A stretch of 64,000 nt of DNA, taken from positions 71,677-135,676 of the forward strand of contig JBBKWB010000080.1 of NCBI GenBank assembly GCA_037968755.1, given 5' to 3'. Position numbers and translations under genes: made by a program. The notes under the pieces are model-generated. The model made no database searches, had not been told where the DNA came from, and saw only the letters and a program-made list of their open reading frames with translations. Each line of letters opens with the position of its first letter. Position 1 is the first letter of the stretch. Positions 27,699-35,453 of the stretch are shown piece after piece. This DNA comes from Woeseia sp037968755 (lineage in GTDB: Bacteria; Pseudomonadota; Gammaproteobacteria; Steroidobacterales; Woeseiaceae).

Positions 27699-28648
27699 AT
27701 CTGATAGCTCTGCTTATCGGGCTGGTGGTCGAAAGACTCGCAACCCAACTTTTTCATTTGCGCGAGCTGCGCTGGTTTGATCGCGTCATCGATGCCGGTT
27801 GCGACCAGGTTGAACGAATTGGCAACTGGCCCGCGATCATTCCTGTCGTATTCCTTGCCTTGCTGCTCGTGTCGCCGGTATTTGTTCTTACCTATTTGCT
27901 GGGCGATGCTCTGCTCGGCTTTCCTTATCTTTTCCTGGCGATCGTTGTCTTGTTTTTTTCGTTGGGCCCGAATGACATCGGCGAAGACGTTGATGACTAT
28001 TGTTCTGCAATCGAATCAGATGATCCGGAAAAAATTCGTATAAGCGCGAAGGCGCTGCTTGAGAAAGATGTGCCTGAAGACGGCTGGACTCGCATCAAAA
28101 AGGTTGAGGAGGCCGTTTTCGTGCAAGCCAACAATCGGCTGTTCGCGGTTATTTTCTGGTTCGTATTGCTGGGGCCGCTGGGCGCCTGGGGTTATCGGGT
28201 TACTGATCTGATCAGGCGACGTGCCGTGTTCTCAGCCAGTCGTGCCGCAGAGGCAGAAGCGGAGGGCAAGGATGAAGACGAGGACGAGGACGAAACATTT
28301 GGTAGTGCGCAGCGCATCGCCGAGGCCAGCACTTCCCTGCACAGCTGGCTTGCCTGGATACCGGCTCGGCTGACTGCACTCGGTTATGCCCTCGCAGGTA
28401 GTTTCGACGGCGCGCTGGCCGCCTGGCGGAGCACGCCAGAGCCTTTGCCGGCCACAACCGGCGAGCATAACGAGAACCTGCTGGCCCGGGTTGGCACCGC
28501 GGCCCTGGCGCTGCCAGAAATCGACGACGAAAGCGAAGCGGCGCGGGGCATCCGTGGCGCGGCGACCGCCAACAGCCTGGTATTCCGACTGTTGTTCTTG
28601 TGGGCACTCATCATTGCCGGCATGACTTTATATGGCTGGTCGGTCTGA
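27695..28648 (+). CDS. ampE: AmpE-family inner-membrane protein
   Basis: A 317-residue integral membrane protein with hydrophobic segments near residues 1-12, 45-68, 75-92, 150-168 and at the extreme C-terminus. FSLGPNDIGEDVDDYC and NNRLFAVIFWFVLLGPLGAWGYR are AmpE-type sequences. A run of Glu/Asp (GKDEDEDEDE, about 203) is in a cytoplasmic loop. AmpE is genetically tied to AmpD in peptidoglycan recycling and beta-lactamase signalling; its exact role is unresolved. ATGA overlap with ampD. Confidence 0.88.
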   Translation: MNLIALLIGLVVERLATQLFHLRELRWFDRVIDAGCDQVERIGNWPAIIPVVFLALLLVSPVFVLTYLLGDALLGFPYLFLAIVVLFFSLGPNDIGEDVDDYCSAIESDDPEKIRISAKALLEKDVPEDGWTRIKKVEEAVFVQANNRLFAVIFWFVLLGPLGAWGYRVTDLIRRRAVFSASRAAEAEAEGKDEDEDEDETFGSAQRIAEASTSLHSWLAWIPARLTALGYALAGSFDGALAAWRSTPEPLPATTGEHNENLLARVGTAALALPEIDDESEAARGIRGAATANSLVFRLLFLWALIIAGMTLYGWSV

Positions 28649-28654
28649 CCAGCA

Positions 28655-29521
28655 GTGCGCATTGCTGCCTTAATGCTGCTTGTGTGGCTGTTGGGCGCAT
28701 GCTCCCCGAAGCATCCTGCAACGCCGACGCCAGCTGATATTCCGCAACGCATCGTAACGCTTGCGCCGCACCTCGCTGAATTGGTGTTTGCCGCGGGTGC
28801 CGGTGATCTGCTCGTCGGTGTCAGCGCATTCAGTAATTATCCGGCGGCCGTTCGTTCTTTGCCGGTAATCGGCGATGCTTTCATGCTCGATCAGGAGCAG
28901 CTCGCCGTACTGCAGCCGGACTTGTTGCTGGTTTGGGAAAGCGGCACCCCGGTACACGTAGTCGATGAATTGCGTGCCCGCGGGCATCGTGTGGAAGTGC
29001 TCAGAACGCAGGGCTTGCAAGATGTGACGGCAGCATTGCAAAAGATTGGTAGGTTGACAGCCAATGAAGCCACAGCGAATGTCGCAGCGCGCCAATTTCA
29101 GGATGGCATAGCGGCGCTGGAACAAGAGTGGTCGAATGCGGAGAACATTCGTGTGTTCTACCAGGTGTCCGGACGGCCGCTGTATACCGTTAACGGCAAG
29201 CACTACGTCAGCGAGTTGATTTCGCTATGCGGGGGCAGCAATATTTTTGCCGACCTCGGCGATCTGGCGCCGCTGGTTTCGGAAGAAGCGGTGCTCAACC
29301 GTGATCCGGAAATCCTCCTGGCTGCGGATACCGGCGATGCCACTACCTTTGCGCAGTGGTCGCACTGGCCGTCGCTGAGCGCCAACCGTCTGGCGAATCA
29401 TTCGCTGGTTTCTGCCGACGAGATAGGCCGCCCAACGCCGCGCTTGTTACAAGCGGGCGAGCAGGTTTGCCAACGTTTGGCCGAGGGACGGCTACGGCGT
29501 GCCGAGCAGGCGCAACGATGA
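28655..29521 (+). CDS. btuF: Cobalamin ABC transporter substrate-binding lipoprotein (BtuF-like)
   Basis: A 288-residue periplasmic binding protein, with a lipoprotein signal (LLGAC). The two-lobe type III binding fold is suggested by RIVTLAPHLAELVFAAGAG, GVSAFSNYP, PVIGDAFMLDQEQLAVLQPDLLLVWESG and the late ELISLCGGSNIF. The GTG start lies 6 nt after ampE. The B12 assignment comes from neighbouring btuB, cobO and btuD; related proteins bind siderophores. No permease gene adjoins it. Confidence 0.8.
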   Translation: MRIAALMLLVWLLGACSPKHPATPTPADIPQRIVTLAPHLAELVFAAGAGDLLVGVSAFSNYPAAVRSLPVIGDAFMLDQEQLAVLQPDLLLVWESGTPVHVVDELRARGHRVEVLRTQGLQDVTAALQKIGRLTANEATANVAARQFQDGIAALEQEWSNAENIRVFYQVSGRPLYTVNGKHYVSELISLCGGSNIFADLGDLAPLVSEEAVLNRDPEILLAADTGDATTFAQWSHWPSLSANRLANHSLVSADEIGRPTPRLLQAGEQVCQRLAEGRLRRAEQAQR

Positions 29522-29955
29522 ATATGCAGATCGAACGCGCAACGCCTGCGGACTGGATGTCCGTCAAAACAATGCTGGTTGACGCCGGGTTGCCGACAAC
29601 TGATCTTGGCGGCGACGATATGAACGATTTCCTGCTTGCGCACAGCGCGTCGGGACTGGTTGGTGCGATCGCCTTGCAGTGGGCAGGGCAGGTGGGACTG
29701 TTACGTTCCCTGGTCGTTGCAGAGATGGCGCGCGGCCAGGGCCTGGGCACCCGACTGGTCGGCGCACTTGAGGCGCGGGCACGCGCTCTGGGTGTTGCCG
29801 AGCTCTGGTTACTGACAAACGACGCAGGGCCGTTTTTCGCGCAGCACGGTTATCGGCTACGGCCACGCTGCGATGTACCGGCAACGATCAGCGCAAGCGA
29901 AGAATTCCGCAGCTTGTGTCCGGATACCGCGGAGCTTTACAGCAAAACGATTTAG
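29518..29955 (+). CDS. GNAT acetyltransferase, ArsN2-like
   Basis: A 145-residue GNAT-fold protein. LRSLVVAEMARGQGLGTRLV is the acetyl-CoA binding motif A, followed by ELWLLTNDAGPFFAQHGYR. The C-terminal PATISASEEFRSLCPDTAEL closely follows the pattern of ArsN2 proteins, which are linked to arsenic resistance. The ATG overlaps the btuF stop (ATGA), so it is co-translated with btuF. Its 3' end overlaps the convergent cobO stop. No other ars gene is seen nearby. Confidence 0.75.
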   Translation: MNMQIERATPADWMSVKTMLVDAGLPTTDLGGDDMNDFLLAHSASGLVGAIALQWAGQVGLLRSLVVAEMARGQGLGTRLVGALEARARALGVAELWLLTNDAGPFFAQHGYRLRPRCDVPATISASEEFRSLCPDTAELYSKTI

Positions 29956-30512
29956 TCGGCGGTTCCCCGGCTTCTGTTCCAGGTCACTTCTTGTCCGGAC
30001 TCTGCGCGCGCAAGCTGGCGCGCAATCACGAACAGCAGATCCGAGAGCCGGTTCAGGTAACGCAATACTTCCGCACGCACTGTCTCTTCGCGTTGCAGGC
30101 TTTGCACGCGGCGTTCCGCGCGCCGGACCACGGTACGGGCGAGGTGACAAGCCGCTGCGGCACGGCCACCGCCGGGGAGAATGAATTCCTTGAGCATAGG
30201 CAGGTTTTCATTAAAGCCGTCCAGCTCAGTTTCCAGGCGCGTGACAAAGGCGTCTTCGATGGCACTGTGGCCAGGAATACAGAGTTCGCCGCCGAGATCG
30301 AATAAATCGTGCTGTACTGTAAGCAGGCAGGCTCGAATGTCATCGCCGACACTGTCCTCGGCGAGTATCACCCCGATTGCGCTATTGGCCTCATCCACTG
30401 TTCCGTACGCCTCGACGCGCAAGCTGTCTTTGGCGACGCGGCTACCATCGCCAAGACCGGTGCTGCCATCGTCTCCGGTACGGGTGTAGATTTTGCTCAG
30501 TCGGTGCCCCAT
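29952..30512 (-). CDS. PduO-type ATP:cob(I)alamin adenosyltransferase
   Basis: A 186-residue enzyme that transfers adenosyl from ATP to reduced cobalamin, making coenzyme B12. The N-terminal ATP-binding stretch is YTRTGDDGSTGLGDGSRVAK, then VEAYGTVDEANSAIG, and the C-terminal half has CHLARTVVRRAERRVQSL and LNRLSDLLFVIAR, all PduO hallmarks. It starts 5 nt after btuB ends, so both are under the cobalamin riboswitch upstream of btuB. Genes of this family are named pduO, cobA or cobO in different genomes. Confidence 0.92.
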   Translation of the reverse strand: MGHRLSKIYTRTGDDGSTGLGDGSRVAKDSLRVEAYGTVDEANSAIGVILAEDSVGDDIRACLLTVQHDLFDLGGELCIPGHSAIEDAFVTRLETELDGFNENLPMLKEFILPGGGRAAAACHLARTVVRRAERRVQSLQREETVRAEVLRYLNRLSDLLFVIARQLARAESGQEVTWNRSRGTAD

Positions 30513-30517
30513 ATCTG

Positions 30518-32275
30518 TTACCGCCAGCGATACTTCAGTTCAACAAAGGCACCACGTTCGCTCATTCGATATGGCGCCGCCGTTTGATAGTTCTTGTCCA
30601 GCAGGTTTTCAATGCGCAAATTCGCCTGCCAGTGCTGCGCGATTGTAAACTGTCCGCTCAGATTCAGCAGCACATATCCCGGCAGTGTTTCAGCAAGGTC
30701 TTCGCGGTCACCGCTGGCCAACAAGGACATTCCCAGTGCGTGTTCGCCGATACGGCGGCGCAGGTTGACAGTCATACTGCGTGTCGGACGGCGTAGCAGG
30801 CGACTGCCATCCGCCGCATTCTCGGCGCTTTGCGCAATGACATCAGTACGTAGTTCGTACAATTCGCCGGCATAGGTCCAGCCGAGTTGCGCGCCGCGCA
30901 GTTCCACCTTGCTGATGTTCTGCAGCGTGAACGAGCTGAATTCAAACTCGATCAGATCCTCGATATCGTTCTGATAAATCTCAAGGCGCAAGGTCTGCGT
31001 GGGCGTTGCGGCAAATTGCATGCCCAATTGAATCTCGTCCGACACTTCGGGCCGCAAACTGACGTTTCCGCCAAAGCCGAACCTGTCCGTTGCATCCGGT
31101 GCGCGAAACGCGTGTCCGAGACCGGCTGTAAGCGAGAGATCATCGCTGACATCGAAAGCGTATTCGGCATTCCAGGTGAATTCGTTGCCGAACGTATCGT
31201 GATCCGTATACCGTCCGGCTAGAAACATGCGGTGCTGGCCAAGCGAGATGCTGTCATGCAGGAACAGCGCTCGCGTGTCCGTTTCTTCATTGAAGCCGCT
31301 GCCAAAAGACAGCGCTTCGGCGGTTTCACTCGTGGCGTAGAAACCGGCAGCAAGATTGTGATTGGCGAGCTGCGTCGTGTACTGCCAGTCCAGCGCCAGC
31401 CGCTTTGACTCGACGAAATCTTCCGCCTGGTTTTGCGAGATGTCGTCTACGGACTGGCTCAGGGTCAACTTGCTGCTGCCGTTTTCGCCAACCGGATTGA
31501 CTAACTCGAGCGCACTGGTTTCATTGCGGTAGTCCTGGTCAAGCGGCGACAGGAAGAAATCGAGATACTCGCTGCTGCCGGACGCGCGCCAGTGGCGTGC
31601 GCTTAGGGTCGCATTGCCGAACCGCCGGCTCGCGTAGAGATTGGCGCTGAAGTTGTCGTAGCCGCGCTTGATCGGGCTGTCCGTGCGAATTGCATAGCCG
31701 TCGGTATCTTGCATGTTGATGGTAGCGCCATATTCGCCATTCGTTGTGCCTTGCCCGAAGCTCGCGTACGCCGTGCGGGTTGCAAAGCTGCCACTGCCAA
31801 CGCCCGCTTCTGCATAGCCGTTGCCGGGCTGCCGGGTGATGATGTTGATCACTCCGCCGATCGCATCGGTGCCATACAATGATGAGCGCGCGCCCTTGAC
31901 GATTTCGATGCGTTCAATAACCTCTGGCGCAATATTCTGCAGCGCGGCACCGCCGATCGTGCCCGGGTTAACCCGAACGCCATCAATCAATACCAGCGTG
32001 TGATTGCTTTCTGTGCCGCGCATGAAAACGGACGTTGGTTGGCCGGGTCCGCCATTGCGGCCAATGTCCAGACCAGCTTCAAAACGCAACAGCTCAGAGA
32101 GATCACTGGCACCGGCCAGTTCGATCTGCTCCCGGTTAATAACGATGACCGGTACGATCAGGTCTTTGAGCGCGCTTTCACTGCGAGTTGCCGTTACAAC
32201 GATGACGTCGTCCACTGCTGCAGCGATAGATGGCAGCAGGCATGCCGCCGCGAATAAAGGTCGAAGGTGTCTCAT
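30518..32275 (-). CDS. btuB: TonB-dependent vitamin B12 receptor
   Basis: A 585-residue outer-membrane receptor. After a signal peptide (MRHLRPLFAAACLLPSIAAA) comes a TonB box-like DDVIVVTATR, a plug domain (IELAGASDLSELLRFEAGLD, SVFMRGTESNHTLVLIDGVR) and a beta-barrel that ends in aromatic FVELKYRW plus Arg. The B12 assignment is strongly backed by the cobalamin riboswitch in its leader and by the following adenosyltransferase gene. The ATG at 32275 has AGGGGA upstream. The TonB partner could be the product at 13089-14048. Confidence 0.93.
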   Translation of the reverse strand: MRHLRPLFAAACLLPSIAAAVDDVIVVTATRSESALKDLIVPVIVINREQIELAGASDLSELLRFEAGLDIGRNGGPGQPTSVFMRGTESNHTLVLIDGVRVNPGTIGGAALQNIAPEVIERIEIVKGARSSLYGTDAIGGVINIITRQPGNGYAEAGVGSGSFATRTAYASFGQGTTNGEYGATINMQDTDGYAIRTDSPIKRGYDNFSANLYASRRFGNATLSARHWRASGSSEYLDFFLSPLDQDYRNETSALELVNPVGENGSSKLTLSQSVDDISQNQAEDFVESKRLALDWQYTTQLANHNLAAGFYATSETAEALSFGSGFNEETDTRALFLHDSISLGQHRMFLAGRYTDHDTFGNEFTWNAEYAFDVSDDLSLTAGLGHAFRAPDATDRFGFGGNVSLRPEVSDEIQLGMQFAATPTQTLRLEIYQNDIEDLIEFEFSSFTLQNISKVELRGAQLGWTYAGELYELRTDVIAQSAENAADGSRLLRRPTRSMTVNLRRRIGEHALGMSLLASGDREDLAETLPGYVLLNLSGQFTIAQHWQANLRIENLLDKNYQTAAPYRMSERGAFVELKYRWR

Positions 32276-32384
32276 GTAGTCCCCTTGCATGCCGCCCGCA
32301 TGCGTTGTCGATTGCTGTTGAGCGATAACGCGAGGGGAGGGGGAGGAATGCCTGCGGCACGCCCGAACCGTCGCCCGCCGCGCC

Positions 32385-32640
32385 GTTCGCATGTTCATCG
32401 GGCCGGTCTCCGGGCTGACGAGCGGCTAGTGCCGGTCCGTAGCGCCTTCCCACGAAACATTGCATCGTTTGATGCTGTTTCGCAGTGGCTCCGTCGCGCT
32501 GTGCGGCGGGGGCTGCGGATTAACTCGATCACCGTTGCGGGGGCAGCGCCGGTATTGGAAGTATGTCTTCCGCACCGGCTTCCCGTTCACCCGGAACAAT
32601 GCCATTCCGGGTTCACCTGATGAGCGGCGAACCTTAGGTG
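32385..32640 (-). promoter_or_regulatory. Cobalamin riboswitch in the btuB-cobO leader
   Basis: On the minus strand the leader holds the signature pieces of a B12 riboswitch in correct order: a GGGAAGCCGGTG segment, then GCTGCCCCCGCAACGG, then the B12-box GAGCCACTG near 32495, then GGGAAGGCG, and the 3' element TCAGCCCGGAGACCGGCC ending near 32395. High adenosylcobalamin would be expected to shut off btuB and cobO. Exact boundaries are approximate. The remaining 110 nt to the btuB start holds the expression platform, which I did not resolve. Confidence 0.93.
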
Positions 32641-32856
32641 CTGGTCTCGGTTCCTGTCAAGCAATGGTCCTGTATCCGCAATCGCCGCCATGCTTGCCCG
32701 TCCGCAGCCGCAATGTCCGCCGCCGGGAACTGCGCATTGCCCGCCGTAGGTGTTCCTCTCGCGACGAGATGCACGCGTCGGCAACCGTCTGTCGCTGCGA
32801 TTCTTGAGTCTTCGCGGTGCGCCAGCCATAGTGTCGACATTCTGCAAGGAGGCTAT

Positions 32857-33651
32857 GTGAACAAGACCCAGGCACCCGCGCCGTCGCGCGAGCTCAGTGT
32901 AGCGTTGGAAGCGGCCAGTGCCGCTGCCGAGCTAAGCAGGCAGTACTTCAATGGCAATTTTACGGTACGCACCAAAGCGGACCGCACGCCCGTGACCCAG
33001 GCAGATGTTGAGTGCGAGCAGCGCATACGGGAAATCATTCTGGGCGCATTTCCGGACCACGGCTTTTACGGCGAGGAGACCGGCACTACCCAATCCGGGG
33101 GACGGTACCTCTGGCTGGTCGACCCTATTGATGGCACCAAGGGATTCGTTCGCCAGTATCCGTTCTTCTCAACGCAGATTGCCCTGCTATGCGACGGTGA
33201 ACTGGTACTCGGTGTTTCCAGCGGCACAATGTTTAACGAACTGGCGTACGCCGAAAGAGGCAAAGGGGCCTGGTTGAATGACAAGCCTCTGCACGTAAGC
33301 GATATCGCCGAGTTGGATCGGGCCGCCGTGTCCGCAGGCAATTTGAAGTCGCTGGCGGCCAGTGAAGGCTGGGGGGCATATGGCAAAGTGGTTGCTACCG
33401 CGGATCGTATTCGCGGCTACGGAGATTTCTACCACTACCACTTGCTGGCCAGTGGCAAGATCGAGGCGGTTATCGAGTCAGACGTTAATATTCTCGATAT
33501 TGCAGCGCTGGCGGTCATCGTGACCGAGGCGGGCGGCGTATTCACTGATCTCAATGGCAAGTCGCCGACACTGGAGACCCGCTCGGTCCTCGCAAGTAAC
33601 AAGGCATTGCATGCGTCGTTGCTGGCGAGTTTAAGCGGCTATTGCGACTGA
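32857..33651 (+). CDS. Inositol monophosphatase-family phosphatase (possibly histidinol-phosphatase)
   Basis: A 264-residue Mg-dependent phosphatase. YGEETG and LVDPIDGTKGF carry the metal ligands, and the late SDVNILDIAALAVIVTEAGG matches the final motif of the family, although the usual WD pair is replaced (NILD). The GTG at 32857 follows a perfect AAGGAGG. The sequence resembles HisN-type histidinol-phosphatases as well as inositol monophosphatases, so the substrate is left open. It is divergent from the btuB riboswitch; the 215 nt between them must contain both promoters. Confidence 0.82.
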   Translation: MNKTQAPAPSRELSVALEAASAAAELSRQYFNGNFTVRTKADRTPVTQADVECEQRIREIILGAFPDHGFYGEETGTTQSGGRYLWLVDPIDGTKGFVRQYPFFSTQIALLCDGELVLGVSSGTMFNELAYAERGKGAWLNDKPLHVSDIAELDRAAVSAGNLKSLAASEGWGAYGKVVATADRIRGYGDFYHYHLLASGKIEAVIESDVNILDIAALAVIVTEAGGVFTDLNGKSPTLETRSVLASNKALHASLLASLSGYCD

Positions 33652-33677
33652 ACCAATATCAATTCTGCGTCGTACAG

Positions 33678-34472
33678 TCAGCGCGTATCGCTACCACTTG
33701 CAATGAACAGTGAATGTCCGCGCCATGGCACAGCTTCCATCGGCGTGGAATACAGTCTACTCAGGGTGTCAGCTTCCAGTATTTCTCGGGTCGGGCCCAT
33801 TTGCCAGCGGCCGTCGCCGAACAAGAGCAGGCATGACGTCGCGTAGCGGGCTGCGAGATTGGCGTCGTGCAAACTCGCTACGACAGTAGCGCCTGCACGG
33901 GCTTTCTCAGCAAACACGTTCAGGACATCCAGTTGGTGCTGCGGATCCAGGTGGTTGGTCGGCTCGTCCAGCAAGTACACTTTTGGTGATTGCGCCAGGA
34001 CCTGGGCGATCGCCAGGCGTCGCCGCTCGCCTCCCGACAGGGTCGCCACATCACGAGCTCGGAGCTCGTGCAAGTCCATGAGCCGCAGACAATCATTGGC
34101 GATCTGCCGATCAGCGCTGTTTTCCCATTGCCAACGCGGAACATGCGGATGCCGACCGGACAGCGCCGTGTCGAAAACGGTGGCGGGAAACGCGTCGTCA
34201 GAGTGTTGCGGTAACAATGCGAGGTACCGGGCAACGTCCTTGCGAGACTGCTCGGCAAGCCCACTGGAAAAGAGCGACACTGAACCGCTGCCTGGTTGCC
34301 GCAAGCCTGCAAGCGTATGCAGGCACAGCGATTTGCCTGCGCCGTTCTGGCCAAGAATCGCAAGAAACTCGCCTTCTGCGAGTGCGAAATTCAAGTCGTC
34401 TACAAGTCGCCGCCTGGGCACACTGACACCGAGAGATTCGCAGGAAAGCGTTGCTGTGGATTGCGCCGACAT
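33678..34472 (-). CDS. btuD: ABC transporter ATP-binding protein, cobalamin/iron-siderophore type (BtuD-like)
   Basis: A 264-residue ATPase with Walker A GQNGAGKS, a Q-loop at LLPQHSDD, signature LSGGERRRLAI, Walker B VYLLDEPTNHLD and switch His (SLHDANLAA). The pattern is that of the FecE/BtuD subfamily. No permease gene is beside it; the only FecCD-type permease in the window is at 50927-51913 on the same strand. It is convergent with the phosphatase gene and lies downstream of the metalloprotease gene. Confidence 0.82.
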   Translation of the reverse strand: MSAQSTATLSCESLGVSVPRRRLVDDLNFALAEGEFLAILGQNGAGKSLCLHTLAGLRQPGSGSVSLFSSGLAEQSRKDVARYLALLPQHSDDAFPATVFDTALSGRHPHVPRWQWENSADRQIANDCLRLMDLHELRARDVATLSGGERRRLAIAQVLAQSPKVYLLDEPTNHLDPQHQLDVLNVFAEKARAGATVVASLHDANLAARYATSCLLLFGDGRWQMGPTREILEADTLSRLYSTPMEAVPWRGHSLFIASGSDTR

Positions 34473-34522
34473 GTTGCAGAGGCTAACGACATTGCCTCGT
34501 TACCGCCAGCGAGATCAGCGAA

Positions 34523-35293
34523 CTATTGCTGAAGGCGAATTTCGCGAGCGGTCTGCTCGCCTATGACGACGTACTTTAGACTCTGCGGAATGATGGCTTC
34601 GTCCGCCGACATGGCTATTCGGCCACCCATTATTTCGGCGTAGCGTTGCGGGAAACGCGGTTCCCGATCCGGCTCGGCGTAGCCGTCCGGATAGAGCGGC
34701 AGTCCATCGGCCGCTTCGTACTTATCGGTTGCTCCCAGCGTGTGCAGGAATTCGTGGGCGATAATGACATTATTGCTGCCATTCTGGCGGCGGCCGGCGA
34801 AACCATTAACGATTCCTACCAGGCCTTTCTGCAGGCCGACCGAATTCTCAAGTACAAACTCGGAATCAGGGCTGTGATAACGCACGAAAATGCGTACATC
34901 AGGCGCCGGTGAGTCTTGCGGGCTGGCGACGCTGTTTGCCCACCAGCGCATTTTCAGGCTCCACCACATTACCTTCAATTTGCTGTAAGCGTCCGGTAGT
35001 TCCGGCGGCTGCTCGGTGATTGGCGTCCCTAGCTCAATTCGAACTGGCCGTGACAGTTCGCGGCCGTAACGTTCAACTTCCCGCGCAACGAAAGATTCGA
35101 TGCCCGCAAACTGCGAAATGGACAGGCCCTCGATGTAGCGACTGCTCTGCTCGCTGCCGTCGCCATTGATCGGATAAATCTTGACCCACAGGCTGTTGTT
35201 CCAATCGGTGCTGCGCGCTTGCGCCAACCAGGTGGTGCCGGCAACTATGATCAGGATAAACAGCAGTATGGTGACGCGAATCGCTTTAAACAT
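34523..35293 (-). CDS. Putative membrane-anchored or secreted zinc metalloprotease (unknown family)
   Basis: A 256-residue protein with one N-terminal hydrophobic segment (residues 4-24, probably a signal anchor). Residues 180-192 read HEFLHTLGATDKY, an HExxH motif with a following Gly and Asp like the extended zinc site of metzincin-type peptidases. The rest has no motif I recognise. It may act in the periplasm. The gene lies 50 nt before btuD on the same strand. Catalysis is inferred from the motif only. Confidence 0.65.
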   Translation of the reverse strand: MFKAIRVTILLFILIIVAGTTWLAQARSTDWNNSLWVKIYPINGDGSEQSSRYIEGLSISQFAGIESFVAREVERYGRELSRPVRIELGTPITEQPPELPDAYSKLKVMWWSLKMRWWANSVASPQDSPAPDVRIFVRYHSPDSEFVLENSVGLQKGLVGIVNGFAGRRQNGSNNVIIAHEFLHTLGATDKYEAADGLPLYPDGYAEPDREPRFPQRYAEIMGGRIAMSADEAIIPQSLKYVVIGEQTAREIRLQQ

Positions 35294-35381
35294 GGGCAGA
35301 GCTGGACGTCCCTCAATCTTTCATTACGCCTGCTGCGGGAGCCTGCTAACAGGGAGCAGTTCGCAGTTTCAGCTAGTCTGA

Positions 35382-35453
35382 CTCACGGTCGCTGCGGACT
35401 TGCTGGTGAAGTTGGATACTGCGCCTGGCTCACGGTCGCTGCGGACTTGCTGG
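35382..35453. repeat. 25 bp perfect direct repeat at the 3' end of the amidase gene
   Basis: A 25 nt sequence starting CTCACGGTCGCTGCGGACTT occurs at 35382-35406 and again at 35429-35453, a 47 nt period. The second copy forms the last eight codons and stop of the amidase gene; the first lies just outside. The repeat therefore supplies the C-terminal residues of the protein and could mark a duplication or insertion that replaced the original end. Confidence 0.85.

Noticed and set aside
34473..34522. Second cobalamin riboswitch in front of btuD
   Set aside because: Only 50 nt separate btuD from the upstream gene, and none of the riboswitch core motifs is present there.
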